From the NCBI GenBank assembly GCA_900554715.1, contig USIN01000105.1, positions 1 to 6,581 of the forward strand: DNA of 6,581 bases. The letters are read 5' to 3'. Both the position numbers and the translations under genes were made by a program. The DNA is from an uncultured Bacteroidales bacterium. GTDB lineage: Bacteria; Bacteroidota; Bacteroidia; Bacteroidales; Muribaculaceae. Below, one piece after another: positions 4,969 through 6,581 of this stretch. The stretch's first letter is position 1; every line of letters begins with the position of its first letter. Under the pieces are notes generated by a model. The model did not search any database. It was given only the letters and a program-made list of their open reading frames with translations, and was not told the DNA's origin.

Positions 4969-6581
4969 TCAATAATTTAACACAATTTCGTCGATATATA
5001 GCTCTGAGCCGGTATAACGACCGTCAGAAAGGTTTGCGCTCGGAGGCGAACTGAGATTGGCATTGCTGACAGACTGACAGTCAGAATTGCCCGAAGACTT
5101 GAACATCACTTTAATGAGAGCCGCTTTCTTTGCGCCTACAGCATAATTAAGATCAATGCTTACCGGCGTATAGTCGTTAACAGCGCTGAGCTGTCGGCTG
5201 CCCGAAGCGATTTCGGTGCCGTCGGCTGCGAGAACATGGATTTCGGCCACGCCCCAATCGGCAGCATTTCTGACTGCATACTTATAATAGAACGACATTG
5301 AGGAGGGACGTGATGCAAAGTCGAGTCCGCTGTAATCAGGCGCCTCGTTCTGTGCATTATAGGTGCCGAGATAAAGCTCGCCGACGGTGAGATGTTCACA
5401 TTTGCCGCCATTGGGAATAAAACTTGATGTATTGATCTGACCACGATAGGCGGTATTGGCATCACCCCATCCTACGGTCGAGATTACGGCACCTTTACCT
5501 TTGACGGCACTGTCGACGGGACGTGTGCCCGAGAATGCGCAATAAGCCGCGCCGGGAGCACCCGACGAACCGCCCTGAGAGGTGGTGAGCTTGTTCATGG
5601 TACCCCAGACGGCATTTTCGTCAGCGCCGGGATAGTCAATCCACCAGTTTTTCGATTTTCCGGCGACACGATACCATGTTTCAAAGTCGCCGTTGGGGAG
5701 CTGAGCCGAAGCTTCGGTCGTGAATTCACAGGGCTTGCACTGTGTGCCGTTGACAGCGGCGCGGACAAAATAGGCTGTCGCCGGACTGAGACCGCTAACC
5801 TTCAGCAGACCGGTGCCTGCGACTTCAGTGCCCGCTGCATTATACTTGATGCCGTCAGTCGAAACCAGAAGAGATGCAGAGGCGGCGTCGGCTCCGTTCA
5901 GAGTGACGTAAGCATAGGTTGCGAAAACATTCTCGTCGGCTGCGGCGACTGTGTAGTCGACTTCCTTGCGTTCGACAACAATCGACGGAGTTTCGAGTTT
6001 GCCACACTTGGCACGAAGCTCGACAGCACGGTCGTCGGCAGGGACGCTGACTTTGACGCGGTATTTCTCGCCACTGCGCGAAATCGGAGCTACAGAGAGC
6101 ATCGGGGCAACAGACCATGTGCCGCGTTCGTTCTTGACCTCGACAGAAACCTGTTTCTCGACGTCGGCGCCGTTATAGCCGAGGTCGAACTCGAGCTCGC
6201 TCGCGCCGGTATAGAGAGCACCGGGGTTAGAGACCGAAAGTTCGAGAGGCTCGACGCTGATTGTGAGCGTGACAGGCTCCGAAGTCTTGTTATATCTGTC
6301 GGTGACGACAAATGTGATTGTCGAGGTATTGTCAGCGCCGTCGACATAGTTCATATTGGCGAGCACTTTGTTGAGATTGACGACTGCCATCTGGTCGGGA
6401 TTCTTCCATAGACCTTTGGCGACGATGCCGAGAGCCTCCATGCGCGAACGCAGATTCTCGGGGGCTGCGGCGAGGTCGACTTCCTCTGGCCAGCCCTGCG
6501 AGACAAGAGTGGCCGATTTTGTCGTCATCATCATCGAGGCTATGCCGCCTCGGGCGACGACAGAAACGGCCACATTGTCAG
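4969..6581 (-). CDS. DUF4493-family-associated PCMD protein, 5' end missing
   Basis: The frame is open to the right edge (visible protein starts D-N-V-A-V-S-V), giving 536 visible residues and a TGA. The GTG at 6573 is only an internal Val, inside what looks like a beta strand, so the true start is outside. Visible residues 1-108 are the same Ig-like module that follows DUF4493 in both downstream genes, so a DUF4493 domain and lipoprotein signal probably lie upstream (inference). Two beta-sandwich regions follow, at about 110-208 and 209-290, the second FnIII-like (LSPATAYFVRAAVNG...FTT). PCMD runs from about 293 to the end, opening PNGDFETWY, with NWW and WGTMN segments, FASRPSSMSFYYKY, and the closing strand TGSELYIDEIVLNY. 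A Ser/Asn-rich loop near 494-520 is an insertion relative to the 725-residue paralogue. It is 13 bases upstream of the next gene and is the first visible gene of the unit. Its role is unknown; glycan binding or adhesion is possible. Confidence 0.88.
   Translation of the reverse strand, partial: DNVAVSVVARGGIASMMMTTKSATLVSQGWPEEVDLAAAPENLRSRMEALGIVAKGLWKNPDQMAVVNLNKVLANMNYVDGADNTSTITFVVTDRYNKTSEPVTLTISVEPLELSVSNPGALYTGASELEFDLGYNGADVEKQVSVEVKNERGTWSVAPMLSVAPISRSGEKYRVKVSVPADDRAVELRAKCGKLETPSIVVERKEVDYTVAAADENVFATYAYVTLNGADAASASLLVSTDGIKYNAAGTEVAGTGLLKVSGLSPATAYFVRAAVNGTQCKPCEFTTEASAQLPNGDFETWYRVAGKSKNWWIDYPGADENAVWGTMNKLTTSQGGSSGAPGAAYCAFSGTRPVDSAVKGKGAVISTVGWGDANTAYRGQINTSSFIPNGGKCEHLTVGELYLGTYNAQNEAPDYSGLDFASRPSSMSFYYKYAVRNAADWGVAEIHVLAADGTEIASGSRQLSAVNDYTPVSIDLNYAVGAKKAALIKVMFKSSGNSDCQSVSNANLSSPPSANLSDGRYTGSELYIDEIVLNY
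4972..5703 (-). other. PCMD domain of the 5'-truncated protein
   Basis: This is the C-terminal domain, visible residues about 293-536. It is recognised by its opening PNGDFETW, two Trp-containing segments (KNWWIDY, AVWGTMN), the FASRP motif before a Tyr-rich strand, and the last strand ELYIDEIVLNY, all mirrored in the 725-residue paralogue. The two copies are clearly diverged, so this is old duplication rather than a recent copy. Predicted carbohydrate association comes from the family name only. Confidence 0.78.

Noticed and set aside
6571..6573. GTG as start codon of the gene ending at 4969
   Set aside because: The frame continues to the window edge, the residues around it read as a beta strand of the Ig-like module, and no signal peptide follows. 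It is an internal Val codon.
1..6581. Polysaccharide utilisation locus
   Set aside because: PCMD hints at carbohydrates, but no SusC/SusD pair, glycoside hydrolase or hybrid regulator is visible, so a PUL cannot be supported from this window.

Overview
This window looks like a Bacteroidales chromosome, possibly Muribaculaceae-like (inferred from style, not provable here). The reasons are the domain families (DUF4493 and PCMD, both essentially confined to Bacteroidetes), lipoprotein signals of the Bacteroidetes type, no Shine-Dalgarno sequences ahead of the starts, a TAnnTTTG-type -7 promoter box, and an LptF/LptG permease with the enlarged form seen in this phylum. All four genes lie on the minus strand, so transcription runs from position 6581 towards position 1.

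Layout in transcription order. Positions 6581-4969 hold the 3' part of a large multidomain surface-type protein: a DUF4493-linked Ig-like module, two further beta-sandwich regions and a C-terminal PCMD domain. Its 5' end is outside the window. After 13 bases comes 4955-3699, a 418-residue lipoprotein with DUF4493, a strongly acidic linker ending in Pro-Thr repeats, and a terminal Ig-like module, but no PCMD. After only 3 bases comes 3695-1518, a 725-residue lipoprotein with DUF4493, the Ig-like module, an FnIII-like module and PCMD. A strong hairpin followed by five T residues (1470-1433) closes this three-gene unit. A separate promoter (-7 box at 1397-1390) then probably drives an LptF/LptG-family permease from 1365, which runs off the left edge without a stop.

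How the genes fit together. The three upstream genes are paralogues built from the same modules in different combinations, with spacing that implies co-transcription and possibly translational coupling. The two with visible N-termini carry lipobox cysteines at residue 21 and are expected to be outer-membrane lipoproteins, plausibly surface-exposed. PCMD is named for a putative carbohydrate role, so glycan binding or adhesion is a reasonable hypothesis, but no function of DUF4493 proteins can be read from the sequence. The permease is a housekeeping LPS-transport component and is probably only a neighbour, separated by the terminator. No RNA genes, mobile elements, CRISPR arrays, SusC/SusD pair or regulator genes were seen. 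The promoter of the three-gene unit lies beyond the right edge.
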